Assembly (NCBI GenBank): GCA_964036155.1
Contig: OZ038423.1
Location: 28,411,249-28,475,248 of the forward strand
Length of the DNA: 64,000 bases
Origin: Diploscapter coronatus
Lineage: Eukaryota; Nematoda; Chromadorea; Rhabditida; Rhabditidae
Reading direction: 5' to 3'
Made by a program: the position numbers and the translations under genes. The notes under the pieces were generated by a model. It made no database searches and was not told the DNA's origin. It was given only the letters and a program-made list of their open reading frames with translations. Shown here in pieces: positions 37,201-48,629 of the stretch (positions are counted from its first letter, which is position 1; every line of letters begins with the position of its first letter).

Positions 37201-39530
37201 TTATTTAGACCTACAAATCTCACAAATCTATAAATTGGGGATCAATTAATGAAGATGATTACACCCCTCTATCAGAGCTCAAACTTTCCCTTCCGCTTCT
37301 AAAATACACTCAATTTTACATTAATTGGGTTGTCTAATTAGGTATGCATGAAGATCAAGTCTTTTGGGGTATCAACGTCAGGAGAACGAATAGCTGTATT
37401 CAATCAAAAATAATGAGAGCATCACGTGAGAAACAGGTGTCTAATTAATTTGAGCAAAATTATTCTGCTAATTGTTGAAGTTCACATGAAATTTGCATTC
37501 TCGAACTAATCAATAACTTGGGCAATTAGTGACGCGATGTAGTTACGACAAATGATAAATGGGTATCCTAAGAAAGTCAAACTTCTCCAATATCTTCGTC
37601 ACTAACCTACATGCTCTCAGGAATTGAATACTTTGAGCTATCAAATCATCAAAACCATATTCGAATTCTCTCAATATTGTAGTTAAAAGGAAAATAATTA
37701 TTTCATGATCATTTTACATGGACTCAGAACGTGAAGAATCAATGCTTCCACAGAAATTTCGTCATTATCTCAATAATTGTTCAAGTTTGTGAAAGCCCCC
37801 ACGAAGAAAAACTTGTTCAAACAAGTTTCTCATGTATAAATTCGAGTTCTGAGAATTAGTGTCTAGTGTGTGTGCATCTGTGTGCAGCAAGGGACTGATT
37901 ATTTTCAGCGCTTTGCTTTTCACCTGATATCTGATAACAATATCCGTTTGTTCAATATCTCCACACTCCTCATACTTGCAGTTATAAGCAGAAAGAAAAC
38001 CAAAAGCAAAAAGTGCCTGAGAACTTTATTCGTGCGCATGCCGTTCTTTGAGTATTGTTGGAGATATCTGCATCCAGCTCCCTAGGCTACTCGCAAATAT
38101 TTTGAGTCCTCATGAAAAGTTCTTTAGATTGAGAGATTACAGGAATTATCAAAGATTACCTCCTTTATCTATGCCCTAATGCTATTCGTTTACATACTTC
38201 GAAAATCGCATACATGATAAGATATTTCTGGTCAATGGAAATCAAGAGGTGTTCATGATAAGATGACTGAAAAATCACTAGATGAAATTGGAATCGAATG
38301 ATTACTGAAGAAAACCGTCACCTAGAGAGATTGTAACCATAAAATAGTTTGGAGAACATGATTTAAATATTTTTTCTCATCGTGCTATTTTTCATCAAGT
38401 TTAAATCACTACGTTTCCAGGGACTTACTCATTTCTCATGCATTCGAGTTTGTACTTGTTGGCTTTGAGTGTAGCTTCCAAGTTAGTTTCCAGCTTCTGC
38501 TGTACTTATCACCTTCAATTATCAACAGCGTTGTTAGTGACTGGCCCGAAATAGCCGATAGTCTAGAGTTTACAGAGTACACACGTAGCTTATCACCAAT
38601 TATGAGCGGCAGAGCGGAATGCCCTTGTTCATTATCGGGGATGCAGTTGAAAATAGCAGTCGATTGGTTTGCTTAGCGACGAATTGTGCTGATAGATGGA
38701 GACGAGTGCTTCGGAGATAATCAATTTACGAATTGTCATCCGTGTGTTTCATGTCTCGTAGTGACAAATTGGTTGGACAACTGTTGGCGCATCTATCGTG
38801 ACATATCCTGAAGCGTGAAGCAAATACGGGTTGGAGGTCGAGGAAGAGTAAGTGAAATGCTGGGTGGTCCTCCGTCGGTGAGTCGGTGAGTGGCTCTACG
38901 AAGTGCTGCAGCAACATCGATCGACACAGGGGTGGAGATTTAGGAGGTGCCCCACACCAGCCTTTGGACCACTTGGCAAGAACAGCTGCTGAAGCGCCGT
39001 GCGCTAAGCAAGACACACAAAAACTCGAAAGGAAAAGCTCGAGACGAGTTAGCAGTGCGCAACGATACATTCACGAGCAGCACAAAGGGTATAGTGGAGG
39101 ACTCAAATTGATTGCGAGAAAATGAGGAAAACGAGGGATGAAGAATGATAGAGTACCACTCAAATCCGATGGATACCTCATTTCAGAGGGCCACTTTTTC
39201 TTAGCAGTCATTTGGCATCAGACTTGCAACAACACACACGAGTTGTTTGAAAGCTTCTCATGAACGACTTTTTCGCGAGTTTTATCATCTTTCTTTAGCA
39301 GAGCTTTGTTTCTGGTATTTTCAGGGAAATGAATCTTCGAGACATACTTGCGAGATGTAATCAAAACAAGGTGTTGCCGACACTTTTGACGCCGCTCAGT
39401 GGGATCAGAATAGAATAAACTTGCGAAATAATCATACAGAAATTCAAAAATATCTACCTGGTCCAGCCGTGGGTCTTCCGTTTGGAGGCGGTGGGGGTAG
39501 ACTCGTGATGCTGGTTGTCAACGCCTCATC
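19274..39530 (-). CDS. kcc: K-Cl cotransporter (SLC12, KCC family)
   Basis: Electroneutral K+/Cl- export across the plasma membrane (cell volume, neuronal or glial chloride). Exon starts to ends, 5' to 3': 39530-39458, 32778-32702, 32144-32109, 31901-31830, 29926-29780, 29594-29409, 29333-29223, 28993-28890, 28718-28580, 28493-28440, 27179-27087, 26862-26763, 26602-26504, 24047-23920, 23863-23782, 23539-23398, 23194-23096, 22848-22675, 22408-22270, 22215-22141, 22097-22002, 21682-21555, 21365-21288, 21245-21137, 20659-20576, 20333-20169, 20044-19940, 19891-19729, 19365-19274; 1,049 residues plus an unlocated start. Family signatures: [91 protein letters not shown], and a C-terminus ending EVVTIYS. 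The long extracellular loop has cysteines and N-glycosylation sites (NGS, NCT), as in KCCs rather than NKCCs. One intron appears to be GC-AG. The paralogue (kcc-1, -2 or -3) is not resolved. Confidence 0.95.
24048..26503 (-). other. Large cotransporter intron (2.5 kb)
   Basis: This intron splits a Tyr codon in the membrane-domain segment TSIIY-LVGVV. It is AT-rich with no convincing open frame. The plus frame at 25973-26224 has poly-A and no family resemblance. No repeat was recognised. Confidence 0.6.
30098..31000 (+). repeat. 900-base polypyrimidine tract in an intron
   Basis: Lying inside the cotransporter intron 29927-31829, the plus strand here is strongly biased to C and T for about 900 bases. 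Stop codons need purines, so one frame stays open for 300 codons, but it starts at TTG and encodes mostly Phe, Ser, Leu and Pro. I read this as a strand-asymmetric low-complexity tract, not a gene. Confidence 0.6.
32779..39457 (-). other. 6.7-kb first mapped intron of the cotransporter
   Basis: This interval separates the exon encoding [11 protein letters not shown] from the exon beginning [13 protein letters not shown]. It contains GC-richer islands around 33420-33780 and 38830-39130, a candidate alternative first exon (33452-33479), a purine-rich stretch around 35570-35720, and an open plus frame at 34617-35072. No repeat family was recognised. Length and content fit an internal promoter region. 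Confidence 0.5.
33452..33479 (-). CDS. kcc: Candidate alternative first exon of the cotransporter
   Basis: On the minus strand an ATG at 33479 opens MLRIVCAEE and reaches a GTCGGT donor at phase 1. The exon at 32778 requires exactly this phase. Joining them would give a short N-terminus running into [10 protein letters not shown]. An in-frame TAG lies 18 bases upstream of the ATG, so this would be the first start. The same GTCGGT donor is used by the conserved exon ending at 28440. The evidence is phase and position only, with no homology. Confidence 0.3.
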
Positions 39531-42500
39531 CTGAAAACGCGCCAATTAGTTATTTACCAGGATGATTGTCTATCGAGTTTTCATGAGAATTTTTCGAGAT
39601 ATCTTTTCCCTAAAAGCAATTTGCATATCTCGCAACATCATAACTTGAATAAAAAAGATGAGAAAATAAACGTTTTCATATCACTAAATTAGTTCTTTAA
39701 GATGCGATATTACTGGATTTTTAATACCTCTTTTTCAAATGAACAAATTTTTAATACCTGACTGCCCTGAGACGGTTTCTCGTCGGATTGCACGGATTCG
39801 ACTCGAAACCGGCCACCGGACATCTAATTTGTGGAGGTTACCTAAAATAGACTTCGTCAAATATTTCATTCCTTGTGTTGCATTCATGTGTAATGAGATC
39901 AGAATGCAGCGTACGAATAACACGTTTTTGGTTTACAGAAGGAAGAAAGCCGCAATTGTGCTAGAATTTTGTCCAGAGTAACAAGATTGGGCCACGCTTC
40001 TTATGAAATTCTGATCAATTTAGAGAAAAACTGCTGAATTACAGAGGACAAACATTTCAGCCATGCTGCCAAGAGTTCCATTTGAATCGTGTGATCGAAG
40101 AATCAAAGAATGATCACAAAGAAATCTGTACCTTTATGTTATTTCAAGCCAAATGAAAAATCTCTTATGATAAAAAGGCAGATACATAACTTTTTTCTCC
40201 TTCGCGCTCTGATTCACTTCTCTTTCGGAAGAACATTGCATATTTTTAAATTTTGAATCACGGATCGCGAAGTTTCCATGGAATGACGCGTATTTGATGC
40301 ATGAGTGTCTCAAAACAACTGTTGATGCAGGTTTAGACGAGCAAGATCATTTCCATTCGTCTGGGTTTGAAAGGGGTCGCGAATGTAAACAATAGGATAT
40401 TTTAAATGGCAAATTGTCATGGTTTCACAAATTTCCAAATAAAAACTTCGAAATATCGGAGTTTTAAAATCGCGAAAGTTATGCGGAATCTTTAACGACT
40501 GTCGCAATAATTCACGAGAAGACTCCATTTTTATTTCGAAGATTTTTTGTTGAATTTGTAAAAATGCTCATGACACAGGATCGTAACGGGTAGAGAAAAT
40601 AACGAAACTTTGGGTCATCAAGTATTTTGACATGGTCAACAGAAACTCGGCTGCAATAGTTCATGCATGCAATGGAAATAGCATGAGGCAATGGCTTAGT
40701 AACAGGAAACTGACAAAAGACCAGAGGGGAAGTCCATTCCACCAATAAACAAATCTTTAGAAACCAAATTATAAGCAAAAATTCAAAAAACAAAATTTTT
40801 CGAAATCTCAAAGACCGAAAAAAAATTCGCGGTATTATGGGGAAGCGTCTAATTTGAAATAGAGCAATGTGCGTAGAGACGACGCGAGTAATGATGAGAA
40901 ATAAGTAAAGAAAAGGGTGAACGAAATAGGGAAAGAGGGAAACGAGAGGGCTCTTTTCACTATACGCAAAGGTGAGCAAAAGCTGGAGAGAAGCTGAAAG
41001 CGCGGAGAAATAGTGAGGCATCGCGTTATGGCAGAGAAAAAGCGTATGAAACAGCCTTGGGCAAGCTGCAAGCAAGCATATAGGGGTTAGAGACGGAGAG
41101 TGTGAAAATTTGAGAGTGCGGAGATAGACACGCCTCTTTCGATGATGAAGAAGAAGAGGAAGAAAGGCACGAGCCCGAGCCCGAAGGAAGAGCCGCTGAG
41201 CTACTTCTCGACGAAACTCGGATGCGGACCCGAAGACTTCGGGAAGAGACTTGAAAAGCAGAAATATTCACTTTCATTCGAGAAAAATGGCTTTGGAGGC
41301 ACAAAGACTCACACGAACTCGCAACAAAATACTGCCTTCCAGAGCTGTACATCAAAATCGAAGACATATTACGTGCGTGCAATCACAGAAAGGCAAAGCG
41401 GCCTAGAATACGACGCAAATTCTATCGGTGAAAGTAAATTTTAAGGGAGAAAGAAAACCTAAGAAATGATGAATGTTTTCGCGGTCTTCCTTATAGAAAT
41501 CTAAATAATGCAGAGAAATTTGAAGGAAACGCCTATTGACCAATATAAAAAAATCGCAAAATTGAATTTCACAAGTTTTCTAAACGAATGCTCATATTTA
41601 CACCAATGACATGATCAACGGATGAACATCAATGTTGGAAAATAACGAATATGTTCGTTTTTTTCAAGGACAAATATTAAAAGCTGAAAAAATGACAAAA
41701 GAACAATTTATAAAATTTATAAAGTATTAAAGTAATGTCGAATCAAATTCTTCTATTCTTGCATTACTTATCCACTTCCTCATAAACGATTGGGTCATTT
41801 AAATTTCATCCAAATTTTGTTTGAAATTTACAAATTAGCAACCTCTAAGCTCAATTATTAGTTCACTATCTAAGATTAAGCATTGGAGATACATATTAGA
41901 AATTTTTAATGGCCAAAACTTATTGGATGCCCCAATATATTTACCACCTTACAAGTTTTGCAAATTGCTGAAGAAAACAGATCTCAAACTTGAATTTCAA
42001 TTTCAACTTCAATTTTTTGTTGAAGTTGGAGAAAAATTTAGAGATGGAATTGAAGTGAAATTTTCCATTGTCTTCCTACTCCATACACATCTCTTCCTAA
42101 AGATGAACGTGCGAACGCCTTAACCCATGTTCCATTCTGCTTCACACGAACACATAATTGTCACCTAAAGAAATGCGTGAGCTGCTCTTCTGGGGCTTGC
42201 ATCTGAGACAGCAGCGTTTTTAGTCGCCTTGCGAAGCTGCGCAAAACACAAATTGAAGGGGACGGCTGAAGAAGACTTTAGCAGGTTATTGTTAGGTCAA
42301 AGGTTCTTGACTTAGGCAAAAAATAGGAGTTGAAGTGTATGTAGTAGGATTTCGGCAAATTTAGAATCGAAAATCATATTTTCGGCAGAAGCAGCTCATA
42401 ATATCCATTATTCTAAATGGATTAAAAATGAATGGCTCAAATGAGCTTAACTTATGAAAAACGAAAAAGTATGTGGTCGAACTTAGACAAATTTAATCAC

Positions 42501-44413
42501 GAAAATCAAAATGCTCAGTTCGAATATTTTATGCCATGCTTCGTTACAAATTGATGATGGCTATGAAACACTCAAAAGCTACTCTTATAATATAAATTGC
42601 CAATTTATGCCAAACTCATGCAAGAGTAGCAATTTTGATGATATTGCACCCAAAACGAGAAATTGAAGAATTTATCCAAATGTCCCTCGCCTAATCCAAG
42701 CTGATGGAGGCTTTTTAAGGCTTTAGAGGCTTATTGCTAGGTCAAAAGTCGATAGCTTTTACAATGAAGGAAGATTCGTGCAAATTGTAATTTTGAATCA
42801 GGCGTCCAAGAAATCACATGCAAAAGTAAAAACCAGTGCGCTAATGAGTTCTTATAGACTTATTCCTCGTGTTATTCATTGCATCGCTCATTAGGGATAT
42901 GGTTTGTAAGAAGTGTAAGAAACTCGATTCATCACTGCAATTGGACATAGACATATACAAAATTCAGCCTGATGAGGACTTTTGAGAAAAGTTAGGCAAT
43001 AATAAAATAAAGAATTCTCTCGGGAAAGCGAACGGCAACGACTCATTCTATTTCGAAAATGAGTGCGTTCACGCTCGAAGCTCGAACAATAAAATAGCCG
43101 AGTCCACATCTCGATGCGGCTCTTCAATTGAAATGACGCTCTTTGGGTGGTATTAGAGGAAATCTCTTTCCAAAAAGAACCCAAAGAGGCAAAGGGAGTG
43201 CTCCATTGACATGACAATTTCGAACTCCATTCTTCTTCATCCTTCCATTTTTATTTCTCATCCAAAACCCCATAAATTTTGAAAAATGATTCAGCCCTTA
43301 TCAATTTGCCAAATCTTCAGGCTCAAGATATATGGCTCTAAGAAGTTCTCCAGCTTTTCTTAACTACACAAACTATTTCATCTCAAAAGTGATGAACCGA
43401 GCGAACTTTCCAAGAAGCCAAAAATAAATTTTGCGAGAGACTATAATTGAGGATAGAGCCTTTCGTTCCAGGAATAGATTCTTTGCCGAACGAATTCCAT
43501 GAGCGTCTTTTCTGAATTTTTCTTCCGTTCACTGAGAAATTGAATATATTCGAGTTCTTCGCTGAGTGATTCAAAGAAGCACCTATTTATTTTCGGCGGG
43601 TCTTTAATATCGTGAAAACTTCCATCAAACGCTCGTCTTTGGCATGAAGATGGATTGCAATATTCTCTATAATACATAAAATGGACCACTAAAATTTCGT
43701 ATAAAGAGACATTTGAACCTTAATATGGATAAGGAGAAGGGACAAGCCAGTAAATATCGGTACTGCCGAACATTTCAAGAAGCTGGTCAATAAGCTAAAA
43801 TTGTACAGTTACACTTTATTTTGCTGCTAGTAAGGAAAAACAGCAAAAAATAATAAAATTTAAGAAGCCTACTTATGCAAAAAGTGATTTACCAAAACTA
43901 ATAATTTGAAAACCATAAAGCTCTAGGAAATAACGAACAAAAATGGCAAAAAATAAACTAACGAGCAAAAATTGTAATTTTTCGCCTCCCAGAAAATCCG
44001 TCTTGAGGCTAATGGCAAGAGACATAGCAACTTCAAAGTTTACATTAGCGAATGCACAAAAAATTTAGATGTCTCGGAGAAAAATGCGAGTTTGCAAATG
44101 GAAAATTGACTCGAAGATGCGTGGGCTCTGCATCTGTTTCGCATAAAGACAATATGTCAGAAGTTGTCTCGCAGATTCGAGATTTGAGCGTCAGACCACA
44201 AAATCAAAGTTACATCGTGATAACAGCGAACAATGCGCCAGGGCTGAGAACATCTTTGTCCTTGACTTTAAAGTCACAGGCAAATTTAGTCAGTACTTGG
44301 AAATTAAAAAAAAGGAATCATTTGAATTATTTATTATGTATGCATAAAAATCAAGTATGACATTCTATCAATTTATCTAATCGCACAATAGCACTTTGGA
44401 TAAAAAAAATCAT
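39531..44413. other. Upstream region of the cotransporter
   Basis: The missing first coding exon of the cotransporter should lie here, because the exon at 39530 starts in phase 0 with an in-frame stop before its acceptor. I found no convincing minus-strand ATG exon with a phase-0 donor. The plus strand is purine-rich at about 40880-41130 (pyrimidine-rich on the sense strand of the gene), and a plus-strand open frame at 41142-41444 is described separately. A minus frame at 43441-43689 (82 codons) has mixed polar composition but no recognisable motif. Confidence 0.45.
41142..41444 (+). CDS. Possible small single-exon gene, unknown function
   Basis: An ATG-started frame of 100 codons ending in TAA. 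The first 35 or so codons strongly prefer G or C in the third position, like the real exons in this window and unlike surrounding DNA. The product would be basic, opening with Lys/Arg-rich residues followed by a Ser/Pro-rich stretch. No domain or signal peptide is visible. The opposite strand in this region reads as serine runs and looks less natural. It lies upstream of, and antisense to, the cotransporter. It may be a GC-rich promoter island instead. Confidence 0.28.
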   Translation: MMKKKRKKGTSPSPKEEPLSYFSTKLGCGPEDFGKRLEKQKYSLSFEKNGFGGTKTHTNSQQNTAFQSCTSKSKTYYVRAITERQSGLEYDANSIGESKF

Positions 44414-44419
44414 TTTATT
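44414..44419 (-). other. Polyadenylation signal AATAAA
   Basis: AATAAA on the minus strand, 82 bases beyond the stop codon of the DUF4139 gene and followed by T-rich sequence. This is the expected position for the cleavage signal of that gene. Confidence 0.6.
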
Positions 44420-44500
44420 CATTTACTCATCAACAGACAGATCAAATGGTAAAATAAAACTTGAAAATTTGCATAAAATGAAGATTCAAATTTTAAGTTT

Positions 44501-47500
44501 TTAGAACTTTTCGCAGTATTCGACTCTGTCGTCCTTCGGAAACTCGACTTGCCAACGAATTTTGAGATCCTAAATTTAGATATCAGATTTTTATTATCAT
44601 TTAAAAATTGTGAATTATTAGTCTGAGCGAAATTTCGCAAACAAAAGTTCAACTATCAAAAATGAAGGAAATGACCAAAAATCAAAATCTACTTACCTAC
44701 TTCAATATGATCATATTGAAACATTTAATCTTGTTTGAAAATGAAAATTTCCTAAACTCAAAAAATTCGCTACCTTCTGACTTCCAGCGGGCATAGCGAC
44801 AGTCCATTCCAAGTTGTTGGCCGAGGATATTTTTGCCCCTTCCTTCTGGGCGACGGGCATTTCAGACACACTCACTTCGCCAGACGCGTTCACAACTGCT
44901 TGAGGTTCGAGGAGGGCTACCTGAAGATATATGTGATCAGTTGAATTTCTCGAAAAACAATTTTTTCTAATTTCAGAGAATTCGAATTATTTGTTGAATT
45001 TCATAGTATTCGTAGAAATAACTTGATCTCCAGGAAGTTGATGTTTTCCATTTGTTGTAATTTCATAATAGTTCGTTCTTTTTTAGAATCTTGTGTATTG
45101 CAAAAACCTAAACTGATCTTCAGAAAAGAAAATTCCAAATTTATCCTTTTTCAATTATTTTAATTCGTATGCGTCACGAAGTACAGCTTTGTTCGCTGAT
45201 AAAATATCAAAAATAAACGAGGAAAAACTAACCTTGATCTTCTCATCAGTAGACCTGGGGACATGTTCTTTGAGAGTGAGCAGAATGCCGTCCCTTCTCG
45301 TGTTCTTCACGTTGACGATCTGTTCGTGGATGTTCGAGGAGTTCTTTGTGATCACACCCTTCTGAAAAATAATATTAGCTCAGAAAATTGGAAATCGATA
45401 TTTTGTAAGGGAAAATATAAGCAGTGAAATTGAAATGTTCAGCAAATATTACTTCTAAAAATAATTTGGCAAACGAAGAAAGATTAAAAGGGGATTTTTA
45501 TGCAAAATAAAATTAAAATTGCTTTACCTGCTCCTTGTATTCCCTGGCCGGTTTGTACGAGATTCTGATTGAAGAATCGACGCCCAGAGAGACGTTAAAG
45601 CGCTCGCCCGGCGAAATATCCTTGATGTTGCTCTGAAAGGGAAGCAAAATTATTGACATTTTCTTCATTTTTGCATATTTTTTCTACAATGGTCTACTAT
45701 AGAGAAAAAACAATAGTAATTTTAGAAAAATTCTACCAATTTTTCTTTACAAATATTTAGATAGAAAAAGTGAAAATCAATGATATACAAATTCCGTACC
45801 TTCGCCACGAATGCATTATCGAGGAAGACGGAGGCCTCTCCACTTAGCAGGGCCAGTTCTGACTGATTAACGGCTGTGGCCACGAAGAACACGTTCGTGC
45901 TCTTCTTCGGCACGCATTCGTAGATTAGATGTGGCTCTACTTCGAATGCACCGATCGTCACCTGAATATTCAAAAATCAGCACACGTTGGATTGGTGTAG
46001 CTTATATTCCAGAAAAGAATGAATGCAGAATTGACTTTTTCTGAAGAAGATAATGTCTGAGAAGTTTTGATGCATAATGAGATAATGATATCATTAATGC
46101 TAGAATTAAGGCGCTTAAATGATTTTACCATTTTCGTTTTGAATTCTAAAGTATAGCTCGAATAGCCTTATAAATACTGATTCTTAACTTTAAGAAAATT
46201 GAAATATAATAATTGATTACAGTAAATCTGCCGTTAACCAACCTTATGTTCTGAGTTGTCGGGAGGAATGTTAGCGAGTTTTTCGATGGCGAACTCGGTG
46301 GACGTTGTGTTGGACTGCACGGTAGCAATGGCGACCTCCATATCCATCATGCAGTCTGCGACCATCATCTGACGTTCCGCACCGCCACCACCACGAGCCA
46401 TCGACTTCCTAAGCCTAGAACTTTAAAATTCAATAACTTTTATATCTATGAAAAGTTACAAAACTCAATGAAAACAGTATTTCTAGCATTTCTTAATAGG
46501 GAAAGTTTCTCATACTCTTAAAACTTGGGCATTTTTCAATACAACATTACGCGATATTAATATTGCTCCATAATGAAGTTTGCCTTTACAAAATATGACG
46601 ATTAAAAATATAAGAGGAGAAAATCTCACGCTCTAGGTGCGGCAGCAGCCATCATCGGAGCACCATAGCCATACTGCTGGATTTGAGTGGGGCATGGCTG
46701 GCAGGGAGGAGGCGTTGGAGGGCGAATCGCCACGTCCAAAGTGCCGAGCTCAGGAACGTCACCACCGATGCAGGGTTGAGCGGTCGTCAGGAACTGTAAT
46801 TAGAAATAAATCAGTTTCGTTGAAGCTAGAATTGAAATTAACTTCATTCAAACTCGATTAGAATCTGATAACTCCATTAATAAGAAAGGTTCTAAATTCC
46901 TGCGAATGGATATCGCAGCCATTCGAATTGACTATCTAATTACTTTAGCAAAACTCCCAAATAATGTTGAAAAATTCTATAAAATTAGCAGAATAGTTGA
47001 AATTGTGTTGACTAAAGTGACAATATTTCAGACAAGTTCAATATTTTTAAAATCTACCATCTGCACATTCGTCCAGTCCTCTCCCGTGCCCTGAGCGACA
47101 TGACCGAAGTAGGTGATAGTCATTCGTTTCTTCTCTCCGGTCTCCACACGAATATCGTAGCTGGGTCTCCATCTCGCGTTGTGCACTTGATAGGCCAGAT
47201 CCATGGTGATCGCGCCACCAGTTTGGGTTTCAAGCTGCACGAAGAGGGTCCTAAATCAATTTTTATTCAAGAAAACTCAAGAATTTTTGTAGGAAAATAT
47301 ATTTTTACTTTTAATAAACCTCTTTCTTGAGATAATGATAAAAATAATAGCCCTTTAGATGATAAGACTATGATAATTTGAATGATTAATTAAAACTGAA
47401 ATAAAAAGTATCGACTTACAGCGAATGTCCGCCTCTGTGCTCGATCTGAAAGAGTTCGTTTCGCAGCTTGTTCAACTCATCGTTCTTCACCTCCAGGGTC

Positions 47501-48598
47501 TCTTCGTCAGTGCGAATCGCTAAAAATATATTTTCATGTTTCAGGAATTTATGAGATATACGCATTTAGATTCTGGGAAACTGCTTTGACGATTGTGAAG
47601 TAATCGAATTAAAAATGATTCCAAATGCTTAAAGGATTCATAAAATAGGCATCGGACTTCATAAATCAACCGTTCATCTTTGTTCAGAGTAAGGATTATT
47701 GAAACAATCTAGTCAAATCCAAATGTTAGCATAGAAACGAGAAAATGAACCAAATTGGAAAAGGACTAACCATTTTTGGTCTGAACCTGACTGTTTCTGT
47801 AGAACGTAAAGAACTGCGAAAGACCGGTAAAAGTTTCATTGTTTAGGACGAAAGGCGACGATTGGCCGGGCTGAACAGCGCCGGAACCGAGCTGAAATTA
47901 GAAACTGTGAAAAGAAAACCAGAAATGAAAGGAACAAAAGGGAATTATTTTTCTTTGACAATGGTAAAAATTTCGCAAGAAAATAATTTGAGAAGCGAAC
48001 CTGAATCAGGATTTTGTCGAATCCGTCCTTTTCCTTGGCGAGGATCTCCTTGTGGGCGTTGAGCTCGTTGATCTCGCGCTCCTTGTCCTTCACGAGCTGG
48101 CGAAGTTCAGCCAGCTAAATGAAAAATATGAATAAAAATTCAGAAACGACTTAATTTACAAGGAAACGTCACTATTTTGGCAATTTTTAGAAGGAAAATT
48201 TCTGGGAAGATAAAAACTGTTTACCCTCGGAGAATCCTTCTCAGTCCTAGTTACTGGGACGTGTTTGGCCTGTACTTCGTGAATGATGGCGTCACCATGA
48301 CCAGTAACACGAACGGAGTCGTGAATGTACGAATCAGGGAGATTCTAAAGTTTGATTTGAAAAGCTTAAAAAAGTCTAAAAATACCTTAATTTGCAACTC
48401 ATTCATGCCAGGTTTTAGATCGCACTTGACAAGACGTTTGATTTCTGCACGGTCGTTGTAGACCAGAACTTTCTGAAGATAAATTTTTTTTAGATGATTT
48501 CTTCGAAACTCTTCTTCAGTAAATTGTTATTCTAAAAAATATTCAAAAAATACCTGCAGAGCTTGTTCGCGACATTCGAAAGAGTGAACGGAAGTCAT
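44501..48598 (-). CDS. DUF4140/DUF4139 protein (F37C4.5-like)
   Basis: A member of the conserved family with an N-terminal DUF4140 segment, a coiled coil and a C-terminal DUF4139 beta-rich domain. The molecular function is not established. Exons: 48598-48554, 48472-48386, 48344-48225, 48114-48001, 47891-47771, 47519-47420, 47250-47058, 46793-46630, 46414-46243, 45961-45800, 45632-45528, 45361-45233, 44920-44774, 44569-44501; 575 residues with consistent phase. Residues 16-84 (VLVYNDRAEIKR and onward) fit DUF4140. Residues 85-195 are rich in heptad-like Leu/Lys/Glu. DUF4139 starts near 196, with YQVHNARWRPSYDIR and HVAQGTGEDWTNVQM. A Pro/Cys/Gly-rich and Met-rich insert follows (about 290-330). 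The C-terminus ends VEYCEKF. No signal peptide is seen, so it is probably intracellular. The acceptor 24 bases before the ATG may be a spliced-leader site. Confidence 0.9.
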
Positions 48599-48622
48599 TG
48601 TTGAATGAATTGGTTGAGATTT

Positions 48623-48629
48623 CTGCAAT
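48623..48629 (-). promoter_or_regulatory. Probable trans-splice acceptor of the DUF4139 gene
   Basis: ATTGCAG on the minus strand ends 24 bases before the ATG at 48598, with no upstream coding exon required. It fits a spliced-leader site or the end of a 5'UTR intron. Confidence 0.35.

Noticed and set aside
38886..39125. 79-codon plus frame in a GC-richer island of the cotransporter intron
   Set aside because: It starts at GTG, other frames of the same island look equally protein-like, and no motif is present.
40512..41075. 187-codon minus frame upstream of the cotransporter
   Set aside because: Low-complexity pyrimidine-rich DNA and no donor in the phase needed to join the exon at 39530.
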